DNA of 64,000 bases from Lycium barbarum (Eukaryota; Streptophyta; Magnoliopsida; Solanales; Solanaceae), in assembly GCF_019175385.1 (NCBI RefSeq), contig NC_083341.1:21398203-21462202 (forward strand). Reading direction: 5' to 3'. The number at the start of each line of letters is the position of its first letter. Positions within the stretch are counted from its first letter, which is position 1. This document shows positions 10,662 to 22,700 of the stretch, in pieces. The notes under the pieces are model-generated. The model was not told the DNA's origin, did not search any database, and saw only the letters and a list, made by a program, of their open reading frames with translations. The position numbers and the translations under genes were made by a program.

Positions 10662-10785
10662 CTATATATATTATAGTATTTATTAGTATTGTAGGTATAT
10701 TTACATATGTTATATAAGTTTATAAGTAAAGTTTAAATATTTACTAACTAACAGGCTAACAGCAAGTCAGCAATACAGAATATAC

Positions 10786-10820
<35 letters not shown>

Positions 10821-13800
10821 GTTATATGCTTAAGTTATAGTGTTATACTACATATACCTAAAATATAGTAAGAATATACTTATATATGTCAATATACTTA
10901 GGTTATATAACTTATATATATATATATATATATAGATAGATATATGTTTAAGTTATATATTTTAGTTATTTTTCAAGTATATAACTTTCTAGTTTTTAAT
11001 TTAAGTAGATGTACATCATAAGTATATTCTTAGTATATTTTAGGTATATTCCTAACTTAATATAAGTAAAAATATGAACACAAGTAAATAGAAGAAAGCT
11101 CAATGAGCCATATATTTTATTCATTCTTGGATAACATTTATTTGCAAGTTGTAGATTTTTTTTAACTTGCAAATAATACACAAGTTGTAAAGAAATAGTA
11201 GAATAATAAATTCACCAATTCTCAATCATTTTGTTAATTTCCCCCATATCATATTCGACTATGGAGATATCTTCAAAGTCTTCTATTTGATCCGGTCCAC
11301 TTGCTATCAAATCTTCAATTTCTTCCTCTTCACCTTCCTCCGCTTCTAAGTTTTGGTTGCGTCGCTCCGATCTAATCCAGTCGCGAATGCACACTAGTAC
11401 TTGTAAGCTAAAGCCGGATAATGAATGTCTATGGTCTCCAATTTGTTGTCTTCCTTGGCTAAATGCGCTCTCTGAAGCCACGGTTGATGCTTAAACCGTA
11501 AGGATATGTCGAGCCATTCTTGAGAGTATCGGATGACTTGCCTTGTACTTCTTCCACCATGCTAAGACGTCCAATTCATCCAGTTCCTTGATATCCACAT
11601 TTGGCTGCATCAAATAAAAGTTATATTCATCAAAGTTTGCACTACAAGAAGAAGTTGGCTGTGAATGTAAAACATTTAAATGCGACAAACCCGACAAACC
11701 CTTTTTGCTACTTTGAGAAGTAGTAGGGCGTGGAGAAACGGGTGTAGCACGTTCTTCCAAATTAGAATAATGAGTAAAAAAAAATTCTAAACTTGTCATC
11801 AATAGCGAGTTCGGCTTCAGCTAAAGATGGTTAAACTCCCTGTTCAATTTCTAAAAATGTATAAATTTGACCAACCAATGTTTTAGTATAAGACACTTTT
11901 AAACAAGGATTTAAAAGAGAACCCAATATAAATAAAGTTGGGATGGGAAAAAAATACTTCTTAAATTTGATTATCATTTCAAAAATAGCCGCTTGATAAC
12001 CGGGTTTATATTTATACTCTTGTAAAACTCTAGCTATTTCCGCTAAGTAGGCTAAAATTCTGGTTACCGTGGGATAGAATTGTCTAGAAAAAATAAGAGT
12101 TGCATTATAAAAAAATTCTAAGAATTCAACACATTCTTTAACATCTTCCCAATGCGTAAAATTTAACCAATCATCACTATTAATATTATATTTGTTGTGA
12201 ACTTGTTGTATGAGAATCCTATACTCATATGCTTGTTGTAGCATAATGTAAGTGTAGTTCCACCTAGTCTCAATTTCTACTTGAATTTTCCTAGGTCTAA
12301 GGTTATTTTTCACACAAGCATTCTTAAAACCTCTAAGTCTTCCCCTATTAGCAATACAAAAAAGAAACGCAATCGCATCTCTAACTTTTTGAATAGAATC
12401 ATCAAAACACACAAGACCATCTTTAACAATTAAATTTAAAATGTGACAACTACATCTCACATGAAAAATATTTTTTAGCGGAGGGTTTAATTCTTTTTTT
12501 AAAAGACCAATCGTCTTTGTATTATTAGAAGCATTATCTAAAGCAATACAAAGTGTTTTTCTATAAATATTAAAAAATCTCATAATAGTAAACATTGAAT
12601 CCGCTAAAAATTTTCCATCGTGGTGACCTTTTCCTTCATCCTATAAAAAAGCTATAATTCTTTTTTGCATAACCCAATTGTCATCAACCCAATGACATGT
12701 AATAGCAAAAAAATCTAACTTGTTAAGACTAAGACCCAAATCAGCGGTAAGAGAAACATTATAATTTAAAGAATTAAATACATGGCGCAAAAAAATCTAT
12801 ATTTTTTATACAAATCTATAACATCCGCTCTACAAGTACTTCTAGGAATGCCCTCAAATAACGGATTATAACAACGTTGAATGTAAGTAACAAACCCCAA
12901 ACCCGAAGGAAAGGAAAATGGTAAACAATCATAAGCTACCATTTTAGCTATTTCTACACGCTCTTTTTTCTTGTCATACTTAAAATTTCTACCGGTTCGT
13001 GGATCTATCGTCATTTGAATATCCCCCACATTTGAACCCGTTTGCTCTCCCCAAACATCCATATGTTTCTTTCTCATATGACCATTTAGTATACCCGTTC
13101 CACCATCCTTACTAGTTCCTTGCCTAAAAGCAAATACTTGTCCACATAGGGGGTACATGTAACTGATTGGTTTTCCCTATCCTTAGTCATAAATTTCCAA
13201 ATTTTAGCGGTTGGCTTACGAGTTCTAGGCGGTTTATCTTGTGTATGTGATTGTGCAGGACATGTATCTCCTATGGGATTTTCGGGGGGTTGTGTTTCAT
13301 CATCATCATCATCAATTTCATTAAAAGTGTCGGTAAAATGTTGTTGCATTGCCTCATGACCTAAAAGTGGATTATTTCCACCAACATCAATACCTAAATT
13401 AGGTGTTTCTTCCACAAATGTTTCCTCATTAAGCCCACCCCTAACAATACCACTACTACTACCGGCACCACGTCTAAATCTCTTTGTCATTATTAAATAG
13501 AATTAATTTAAATCACAAGAAAATAAATTGCAACAAATTAAATTGCGTAAATTAAATTGCGAAAAATAAAGATAGAGTTGGAACGAAGGTACCAAATTGC
13601 CGGATTAATTTCGAACAAATTGAAGGCGGCTAGAATTGCAAATCCACCAAAGCTACTTCGGATTGTTGCAAAATCACTAACTCCACCAACAATATTATAA
13701 TTGAAAAATTAATAATTGAAACTATAATAAGACTTTATAATATTTATTTCAGAGAAATTTAAAGTGACTAATTATTGCAAAGTAACTATAATTGAGAGAT

Positions 13801-14218
13801 TGAGATTTGAGAGAAAGAGAAGAGTGAATTGGTGTGGATTAAAATGAAAATGAAAAAGGGTTTATATTGGGGTGGGGGATGGGTTAAAGTGTTAAAAAAA
13901 AAGTTTGGGGGGTTGGGGGGGGGGGGGGGGGGGGGGGGGCAAAAAATGTGTTTATGGCCGTTTGGAAACGGCCATTTTTGCAAATGGACCGTTGCCAACG
14001 GTCCAATAACGGACAGCCTCACAGCCCAACGGCTATATTAAAAAAAAAAAAATCACCGGTTTAACCGGCCCGGTTCCGGTTTTACCGGTTTAACCGGTTC
14101 CGGTTTCAAAAAAATCGAAACCAGACCGGTAACAAATAGACGGTTAACCGGTTCTACCGGTTCCGGTTCCGGTTTTACCGGTTCGGTTACCGGTTTGAAC
14201 CGGTTGACGGGCTTAATG
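10429..14218 (-). mobile_element. Ac-like hAT DNA transposon, 3.8 kb, broken transposase
   Basis: The ends share CCCGTCAACCGGTT in inverted orientation and are flanked by the direct repeat TAATCACACCT (10418-10428, 14219-14229), which contains the 8-bp target duplication expected for hAT. Both subterminal regions (10440-10585 and 14053-14210) are packed with ACCGGTT/AACCGGT motifs, probable transposase-binding repeats. The interior carries the transposase on the minus strand, TA microsatellites (10614-10660, 10791-10817, 10914-10935), a G25 run (13915-13939) and inverted GGCCGTTTGGAAACGGCC-type hairpins (13955-14030). Confidence 0.9.
11212..13490 (-). pseudogene. hAT (RICESLEEPER-type) transposase, multiply broken
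   Basis: Domains in order from 13490 downward: an acidic N-terminus; a BED zinc finger ending in GGTGILNGHMRKKH (about 13080); a catalytic core with LTADLG (12745), a PHDGK-like HHDGKFLADS (12620), LDNASNN (12540) and RCSCHILNLIV (12455); the helical ETRWNYTYIML region (12265); and a C-terminal dimerisation domain with LAWWKKYK, ILSRMARHIL and ASESAFS. It ends ENW at 11212. Breaks include frame changes near 13155, 12775 and 11780, and in-frame stops at 12641-12643, 11831-11833 and 11491-11493. The family cuts and pastes DNA through a DDE/RNase H-like fold. This copy cannot supply transposase but its ends look mobilisable. Confidence 0.88.
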
Positions 14219-14229
14219 TAATCACACCT

Positions 14230-14985
14230 AGACATGTAAATGGGCGGGTTGGCGCGGAGCAGGTCAAGGATTGACCTACTAAGATTTTGAACTGCCTGCC
14301 TGCCTCGTTTAGCACTTTTCAGAGAATTTTCCCTGCGCCATCTTACTAAATCTTGTTAGAAAAATAATATTTTCTATTTACTATCTCAAAAATAAAAAGA
14401 ATATTTCTAACGTTCCTATTGAATTTTAATACAAAAGATTTGATTCTATTTTAATAGCCTTAAATAGCTTTGTTGACTATTGATTAACACTTTCCTTCAA
14501 ACCTCTCCTTTTCTAGCTGCTACAATTGTCAGTTGGAGTGACAATTGATTCTAATTGAATAGTCATATGGCTTCATTATAATATCAGATTTGGGCGTTAA
14601 CCCTCTGCTCATTTCATTGCCTATATATTATCCCTTTAACTTCACTTTGTAGGGTGTAGAAGATGGAGAACATAATTCTCTTTCTTTCTTTTCTTGTGCT
14701 GGGTTTTCTCTTTTGGTTAATTTTTATTAGGTTCTGGCTCCTAGTTTTGTACTAAAATAGCTTGTTGAACCCTGGGAATATACCCATACCGGGTGAAATA
14801 TCCTTAAGAACAGTGCCTTAAGCTTTCAAGAATTTCCTGCAAGGTTCGTGATCAAGTATTTTTCGTAAGATTTCAAACAAATCTTGCTCCGTCCTATTCC
14901 GCTTATTGTAATCTTTCATTTTTCTTCTCTTTATTTTTCACTTTGCATCATGGTATTTATTTTCTTGATTTGCATTATGTGCTGA
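14230..14985. other. Non-coding stretch, possible LTR remnant
   Basis: Pyrimidine-rich leader-like DNA with no convincing ORF. The region 14650-14985 (polypyrimidine runs and a Kozak-like short ATG) resembles an untranslated leader or old LTR, but no ends were found. Confidence 0.3.
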
Positions 14986-14996
14986 ATCTTTATGGG

Positions 14997-16653
14997 CGAC
15001 ATTCAAAGCTGTAACAACTATAGAGGTATCAAGCTGCTAAACCACACTATGAAAGTGTGGGAAAGGGTGGTAGAGATGAGGGTGAGGTGAGACGTGTCTA
15101 TTTCAGAGAACCAGTTCGGATTCATACCGGGGCGTTCTACTACTGAAGCCATTCATATTGTTAGGAGATTGGTTGAGTAGTATAGGGAGCGGAAAAGGGA
15201 CTTGCACATGGTATTAATCGACCTAGAGAAAGTTTACGATAAAGTGCCAAGAGAGGTTGTGTGGAGATGCATAAAGGCTAAAGGTGTACTTGTGGCGTAC
15301 ATTAGAGCGATCAAGGACATGTATCATGGAGCCAAGACCAGAGTGAGGACTATAGGAGGAGACTCGGAGCACTTCCCAGTTCTGATGGGTTTGCATCAGG
15401 GATCAGCCCTTAGCCCATTTCTATTTGCCTTGGTGATGGATGGATTGACGCGACAAATTCAAGGTGAGGTGTGATGGTGTATGTTGTTCGCGGATGACAT
15501 AGTCTTAATAGACGAGACTCGCAGCGGAGTCAACTCTAAGCTAGAGGATTGGAGACAAACGTTAGAGTCTAAAGGATTCAAGTTGAGTAGGACCAAAACA
15601 GAGTACTTGGAGTGCAGGTTCAGTAGTGTACCTCAGGAGGCTGATGTGGAAGTGAAGCTTGGTACTCAGGTCATTTAAAAGAAAAGAAGTTTCAAATATC
15701 TTGGGTCTATTTTACAAGAAAATGGGATATTGACGATGATGTCACACATCGTATTGGTGCAGGATGGTTGAAATGGAGGCTCGCTTCCGGAGTGCCGTGT
15801 GATAAGAAAGTGCCACCAAAACTTAAGGGAAAGTTCTACAAAGTGGTAGTTAGACCGACTCTGTTGTACGGGGCAGAGTGTTGGCCAGTCAAGAACTCTC
15901 ACGTGCAGAAGATGAAAGTCGCGAAAATGAGAATGTTGCGGTGGATGTGTGGGCACTATAACTTGGATTTTCAAACAAAATCGACCTATTTCTATTTAAA
16001 CCATGATCATGAGCAAGTGCATAAATATACTCCTGATGAGAGATAGGATCAGGAATGAGGACATCAGGGACAAAATGGGAGTGGCATCGGTGGAGGACAA
16101 GATGCGAGAAGCGAGGTTGAGATGATTTGGGCATGTGAAGAGGAGAGGCATAGATGCCCCAATGCGGAGGTGTGAGAGGTTGGCTTTGGACGGTTTTAGA
16201 CAAGGTAAAGGAAGGCCAAAGAAATATTGGGGAGAGGTGATTAGGCAGGACTTGGCGTTGTTTCAGATTACCGAGGACATGACCTTAGATAGGAGGTTGT
16301 GGAGGGCTCAGATTATGGTAGAAGGCTAGTAGGTAGTCTCGCTTTTCTGTCGCACTAGTAGGCGTAGCTTTGCTCTACTTTTTATTGCCCTATGTTTCCT
16401 GCTTTTATGTGTTGGGTCTTGTCTCTCCAGGCTGTTTTATCATGACTTCTTTGCCCTTGTTTTTTTCTCATTTTCGCATTGCTTTGATTTGCTGTCGGTA
16501 TCTGACTTTTCTCCCCTTGTTTTCTTGTTTTCTTTTGAGCCGAGGGTCTTTCGGAAACAGCCTCCCTACCAAGGTGGGGGTAAGGTCTGCGTACATTTAA
16601 CCCTCCCCAGACCCCACACTGTGGGATTCAACTGGGTATGTTGTTGTTGCTAT
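14997..16653 (+). mobile_element. RTE-type LINE, 5'-truncated
   Basis: Flanked by an 11-bp target duplication ATCTTTATGGG (14986-14996, 16654-16664). It starts inside the reverse transcriptase (QSCNNYRGIKLL), continues with ENQFGFIPGRST, the catalytic-metal motif FADDIVL (15484), TKTEYLEC and the RTE C-terminal block [12 protein letters not shown], and ends at a stop at 16327-16329. The 3' UTR has GGTGGGGGTAAGGTCTGCG and ends in a TTG repeat, typical of plant RTE tails. In-frame stops (15178-15180, 15472-15480, 16124), frame changes and a foreign insert of about 85 bp (15957-16041) make it dead. Confidence 0.9.
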
Positions 16654-16664
16654 ATCTTTATGGG

Positions 16665-17593
16665 TTTCTCTTTAACATATTATTCTGAGTTTAATTTTGT
16701 TGCAGTGATTTTTAAGCTACTTGATCTTTTCCTCTTTTATGTGTCACTTTAATCACTTCTAAATTTGTACTAAACTTTCTAACTTTTGTAGGAAGTTGGG
16801 GGAAATGATGGAAGAATTAATAACTAAATTTCACTTCAGAACCTGTCTTTTTTCCTTGTAAGTTGTAATCATACATTTTTGGGTAAGTTTATTTTAATAT
16901 GAAAGGATCTATGTTTAAAAGGAGTGTTTACGAACAATGGTAATCTGTTGAGAATATGTTGCATTTCTGGCTTTTTCTTAAATTATTTCCGTTAAATAAA
17001 ACTTATTATTTCTAATTAATGGAGTACCAAGTTTATGTTTACTAAAAGATATGTTAACGTTGTGAACTTGTGATACAACTCCACCCGAGTAATCTAGAGT
17101 TAACTACAAAGTTTGTGCAATTTGAACTTTTAAGTTTGCTTTACTAGCAATTTACCATTCAACTCTTCACCAAGAGTTTGGGGAAAGAAGTAAATAGAAA
17201 TGCTTTGCCCTACATACCTGTCAATATGGAATCTAAATAAAATGTTTGTCAAGTTCAGGGATTGTCCATGTATTTGTCCAGATTTAAATCACTTACATGA
17301 AAAATATATTTTATTTACCAAAAAGTTGTCAAGCTAAAATTGAGTTACTCGCATGAATGAAGGAGCTCAAGAATATATATATATATATATATATTCATTT
17401 ACTTACCCAATACTATTGTGATGGATTTGGTAGTAAACATTGGTTGAACAGAAATTCGTCGGCGGTGGCAGAAAAGTGAGAGATATTGTAGAGTGATTTG
17501 AGGTTTTGGCTAAAATTTGTTCTTAGTTTGGGCTCAAGGACTATTTCGGGTCATTTGCTTAAATTTGTGGGACTTTTGTTTTTTTGCTGGTTG
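16665..17593. other. Intergenic, no gene seen
   Basis: AT-rich. Contains an (AT)n microsatellite at 17374-17394 and no coding signal. The first bases continue the sequence interrupted by the RTE. Confidence 0.4.
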
Positions 17594-17659
17594 CCACACC
17601 ACGTCCTTTTCCCTATTTTAAATTATCCACACCACGTCCTTTTCCCTATTTTAAATTAT
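17594..17659 (+). repeat. 33-bp tandem duplication
   Basis: Two identical adjacent copies (17594-17626, 17627-17659) of a unit starting CCACACCACGTCCTTTTCCC. Confidence 0.95.
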
Positions 17660-17707
17660 CTTTACATTTTATATATGTATGTATGTATATTTATTTTTGG
17701 CTTAATA

Positions 17708-17990
17708 CATCGACAACCCCTTAAACTTGTCAGTAAATTTCATTTAGACACTCGAACTACAACTTGTTCCAATTGAGAAACCTGATCATATGATAAAGTG
17801 TTCCTATTAAATACTTTTAATTCAAATCTTGAAAAACAATAATTGCGTGTGTTTCCAAGCGTATATTAGATAGTTAAATTAATCATATAAAATATGTCAT
17901 CTCTTTTAGTTATACACATCGATCTTAATTAAACCCCCCACCCCCAACCCCCAATGTGGAACTTCCAGACCTTTACAATTTAGTTTCTCT
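17708..17990. mobile_element. Partial foldback-type MITE
   Basis: The left end (ATCGACAACCCCTTAAACTT, then TTTAGACACTCGAACTAC and GATCATATGATAAAGTG) matches the terminal 120 bp of the element at 61855-63428. No matching right terminus was seen, so this is an end fragment. Confidence 0.65.
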
Positions 17991-19119
17991 CTGGACGACA
18001 ATAAAATTAGAATGAATAAGTTTTTAAATCAATAATTACTTGTAAACCATATAAAGAAGCATTTGAATATAAGAAATAAGAAACATCAACAAAATATGAT
18101 AAATTGACTTGCATATGACTTTCGTTAGTTCGCAAGACTTTTACTTTTTGAATTAAGGGTAATTGGTTGAGAACATTTTATTAACAAAAGTTAATTTTGA
18201 TATTAGACAATTGTAAATTAAAAAAATTGAAGTGATATAACTGCAACATGATAAACTATTAGGAAAATAGATATTGAAATAAAAAGTGCAAACCAACACA
18301 AAGTGAGAAAGTTCACTCAAAAAGACAATTTTTCTCATCAAAATTCAAAATAAATTACTCAGCTGCTCGTCAGATATTTCGTTTGCCACCAATGTATTTA
18401 TACCTAAACCCCATTGAATCTGCTTGATGACTGGCTCAATTTTATGGAGATTCTTTTCCAACCAGCTCTCATTATTTAGTGAAATTTAACTTTTATATAC
18501 CAACAGTATAAACGAATGTTTAATATCAAGTCACTTAAAAGATAATTATAAATAGTCGTCCATGAAAAGTGGACAAGTAACCTAAAAATGAAGAGAGATT
18601 ACATGCTGCAAGAAGTTAAAATACACTGGTAAATTTATAACGTTTGTGTATATAATAAGTTAAATCAAATCCTATTTAGTAACGATGCCACTATGATCAA
18701 GAGTATCATATCTCTCAGTATTCCCGACTCATTTCTCAACAAGTTCAGGCATATCATTGCCAGGAAGAGAACTTGGAAATAAGTAAATTTTGAACGCTTT
18801 GCAAAACAGTGTTTCATGGGATACCCCCATCATTTTGTTGCCAGTGATAAGTTGTTTTTTATGAAGACATGGATTTCCTAGACATATTACCACTAAATAA
18901 TTCACTGAAGCAGATTAGTACTACTTCCATTTTCCTGGCTTTAATTTCTAAAAATGAAAAATTTTGCATTCACTTAAAGGTCCTCAATTTTAGAATTCTT
19001 TTGCAGTGATGTATCAATTCTAATGTCACCCACCCTTTCCACCTTACCCTCAGAATCTTGAAAAATAGTGAAGATAGGATCCAGTCTCAAACCCCAAGAA
19101 TAATTATCCTTCTTATATA
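17991..19119. other. Intergenic, no gene seen
   Basis: AT-rich DNA. Short minus-strand frames here have no recognisable domain and skewed composition. Confidence 0.4.
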
Positions 19120-19382
19120 CTCCCTCCGTCCCATGATGAGTATCACCTTCGCAAATATCACGCCCATTAAGAAATCAATAAATGCAATGTGAAATTTACT
19201 AAACTGCCCTATTTATTAGATAGTTTTCTAAAAATTGAGCAATATTAAAGAGGATTACTTCTTTAATGTCAATAGCATAGTTGGAAACACTTGCCAATTT
19301 TTGTCTTGAATTCTTAAGGTGATACTTTTTCGGACAATTTTTTTTTTTTGCTAAGATGACACTTATTTTGGGATGGAGGGAG
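19120..19382. mobile_element. Stowaway MITE
   Basis: A 263-bp element, CTCCCTCCGTCCCATGATGA to TTTTGGGATGGAGGGAG, with TA flanks (19118-19119, 19383-19384). Same subfamily as 1186-1454. Confidence 0.85.
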
Positions 19383-19794
19383 TAATGCTCAACTATACTC
19401 TCCAATTTTCAAAATTTTGAAGGAAAGATAATTCCTATACATATCAACATGTGTGTTTCTTTACCCAGAAAACTGAAATGCAGTTGGTCTGTACCTTTTG
19501 CATGCCAAATGGTGGCATCATTTCCTTTCCAAATTCTAAGTTTCTCTCAGCTCTCAGTCATCAACGCAATTCAGTACTACCACTGGAATGAAGCCAGAAT
19601 TAAACTTGCAACAGCACAGGCACACAAGTAGGTTTTGTTAGGAGAAAAATAGGTTAGATCTTTATGGTACATGCTCTTCCAAGCGTTAATAACAAAACAT
19701 ACACTCGTCAGTTCATACATATGAACAAAACTTTCCACACATTTTTCGAACAATCTTCAACGTCTGAATCTGTTTGTCTTGAAATATCAGTACA

Positions 19795-22700
19795 TTAAGT
19801 ACAGAGGTTGGGCATGCATGCTCCGCCATCAGGATTCTGCTGTTCCTTCCATATCCGTCCAGTCACTCGTAGCTTAAGCTCCTTTCTCTCCCCTCCAGAA
19901 AAGAAAAGTGCCATGTTACGTTGTATAACGAGCCCATCATGGCTATCCCTTACTTTTCTATGACTGTCTCTTATGCTTCGGGGCGTACCTTCCCAGGTAA
20001 GTTTTCTTCCATTACCCCCAACTTCCAGGCTGTAACTATAGTTTCGAGCCTCCATCTCATCTCCCATAAACCGAAGAAACGCCATGTAAACAGGAGCTGT
20101 TCCAAGCTGAAAGGCTTCAAAATGCAGACAGAAGCACTGACCAAAACAATTGAAAACCTGAAAAGAAGTAACAGAATATATAGCACTCTAGCTTTAGGAA
20201 ACTTGCTTTTGAGCTCTTGTGGAATAAATTAAAAATAGTTCCTGAAGGAGTAAAACAAACACAACATACGAGGTATGAAATTATAACTCAAATGTTCAGT
20301 ACCAGAAGTAGGAGTTTAATTCTTGATTAGTAGATTCGCACAAGATTAACACAAAATAACATGCAGATATCACAAGCCACTTTATCAAGTGTAATTAAGA
20401 AAATAGATGAAGCAGATGAATGCTAAAGGTTTACGCAAATGCATGGAATAGTGACTAAGAACAGCATTGATCAGTCAGATGCTCAACTTTCGAATAACAT
20501 GTTAGCCTAATGTCCTTTTAATTTAGGGCTTGTTTTCATTTTTGACCCGCCGGCCAAAATTAATTACCGGCACTAGCCAAAATATACAAAACCTATAAAC
20601 TGATTATATATATTGTGTATGCAATAAGTATATTATATGTATATTCGTACTTTAAACCTATACATTTGCTGGCTATTCTTCTTTTGAGCGGTCCAAAAAT
20701 GTAATTACCCTTTATTTTACATACTGAGAATAATTTAAAAAAAAAAAAAGGATTTCCAACTTACCGTTAACATCCACGTCGCATTTTCTACTTCTCGAGG
20801 ATTAGATTTCACATACCGATGGTTGAAAGTGCATCCTGAGTGCATGTCTACCTTGTGATCATCCCTCAAGTGAGCAACCAAGTAAGGAATATCACCTCCA
20901 ACTGAGCACTCAGACCCAGCATACGGGCAATTGTATGGTCTAAAGTTGCAAACTGACTCATGTTTTAGCTTACTGTAATAAGGAAATATCTCGGGACACC
21001 CAACAGAGCCATATTTGCAAGGGAGCTCGAGTGATTCAGCCACCTTTTCCAGTGCTAAACATCTGATATCTCCAAGCTCCTGTCTACAAGTGGGACATCG
21101 GTTGTGTGCCCTAGCTTTACATGTCGAACAGATTGTGTGTCCATTGTGACACTGCAGCAATAACATGCAAAAGATGATACATTAAGGGGTCGTTTGGTTT
21201 AGAAAATAAGTTATGCAAGTATTATAATAAGGGACTTTTTAAGCCTTTCAGCTTATAAAAGGCTCCTACCAAATAAGTAGAGAAAAAACTAAGGCATCAC
21301 TTTGATACAGAAAAAGAAAGGCATCACTGCCAGCGGATTAGTTATTAACCTTGTCATAACCTTCCTGTATCTTCAGTGCTTAATGCTGCTATTGAATATA
21401 AGCTTTTGACTAAAAAAGAGGATAACAAGTATTTGAAACTTGGTATAACTATTTCCTGGCATCATCCTGTTAAAAATAAATAAAAAAAAGGGCAGCCCGG
21501 TGCACTAAGCTCCCGCTATGTGCGGGGTCCAGGGAAGGGCCGGACCACAAGGGTCTATTGTACGCAGCCTTACCCTGCATTTCTGCAACAGGCTGTTTCC
21601 ACGGAATGTGGAGCTAGTTTCAAGGGATCAAAGATGCTTATGGGTAATGATGGTGTCATACGCAACCACAAAGGTGAGTGAGTTGTTGGCTTCCAAAAGC
21701 AGTGTTTTGGAAGGCACACAGCGACAAAAGGCGACAAGGGCCTGCCTCGCCTTAAGGAGCGGCGCGCGGCGAGGCGCTCGCCTTTTTGAAGTGCGGCGCC
21801 AATAAATACCAAAAAATTAAAATATTTAATTGCATATGTAAATAATCAAAATCTCACTAGCAATAACATATTAGCAAATATTTCAATTCAAAAATTAAAA
21901 GTAGATAGTAGATACTAAAAGTCTACAACTGTTTACTTTCTTTATAATTTTTTACTTCTTCCCTAATTTCAGGCGGACAAATTGTACATTTTTTTACATT
22001 TTTGTAACCACCAATCAAATGTTGTTTGTGTCGAGTAATTCCGCCATTGAAAGTGCCTCGACAAAAGATACATGTGACTGAATCTTTTGTTGGGCCTTTG
22101 GTACCATAATTCCAACCTATGTCTTTTTTGCTAGCGTCCGACGATTCCATTGAATTTGAACCTACTGTTTATAACTGTATAACAAAATTTAAACAATTAT
22201 TGAACAGAAAAAATAGGAGCAAAACAACCACTGCCTCACTGGTCCAAACAGAGAAAAAAAAAAACAGAGGAGAAAACAGAGGAGACAAAAACAGAGGGGA
22301 AAAAAACAGAGGAGAAAAAACAGAAAAAGAAGAAGAGAATAGAAGAAGGAAAAAAACAAAAAAAAAACAGAGGTGGCCGGAAATAGAGCAGTTGTCGCCG
22401 GAAAAAAAGAAGAAGAACAGAAGAAGAAGCAGAAGTCGAAAATACAGGAGGAAGAAAGAAGAAGAAAGAAGAAGAACTGAAGAAAAAGAAGAAGGAGAAA
22501 GAGACGTACCTGAAACCTTGAAGGAGAAGAGAGGAGGAGGCAAAAAAAAACCCTAGCAGCTATTTTCATTTAAGTCCTCCACTTCATTTAAGTCCTCCAC
22601 TTCTTTTAATTGTTTTTTTTTTTAAAAAAAGGCATCTCGCCTCGCCATAACTGGGCGCCTCGCCTTGGCGCCATTAGCGCCTTTCTCGCCTTTGGCGCGC

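Noticed and set aside
13786..14041. Glycine-rich and proline-rich frames around the G25 run
   Set aside because: Produced by the homopolymer within the hAT element; no domain.
22169..22569. Several overlapping 120-145 aa frames on both strands
   Set aside because: They are translations of a GA-rich low-complexity tract inside a hAT element (poly Lys/Arg/Glu on one strand, Phe/Leu/Ser on the other).
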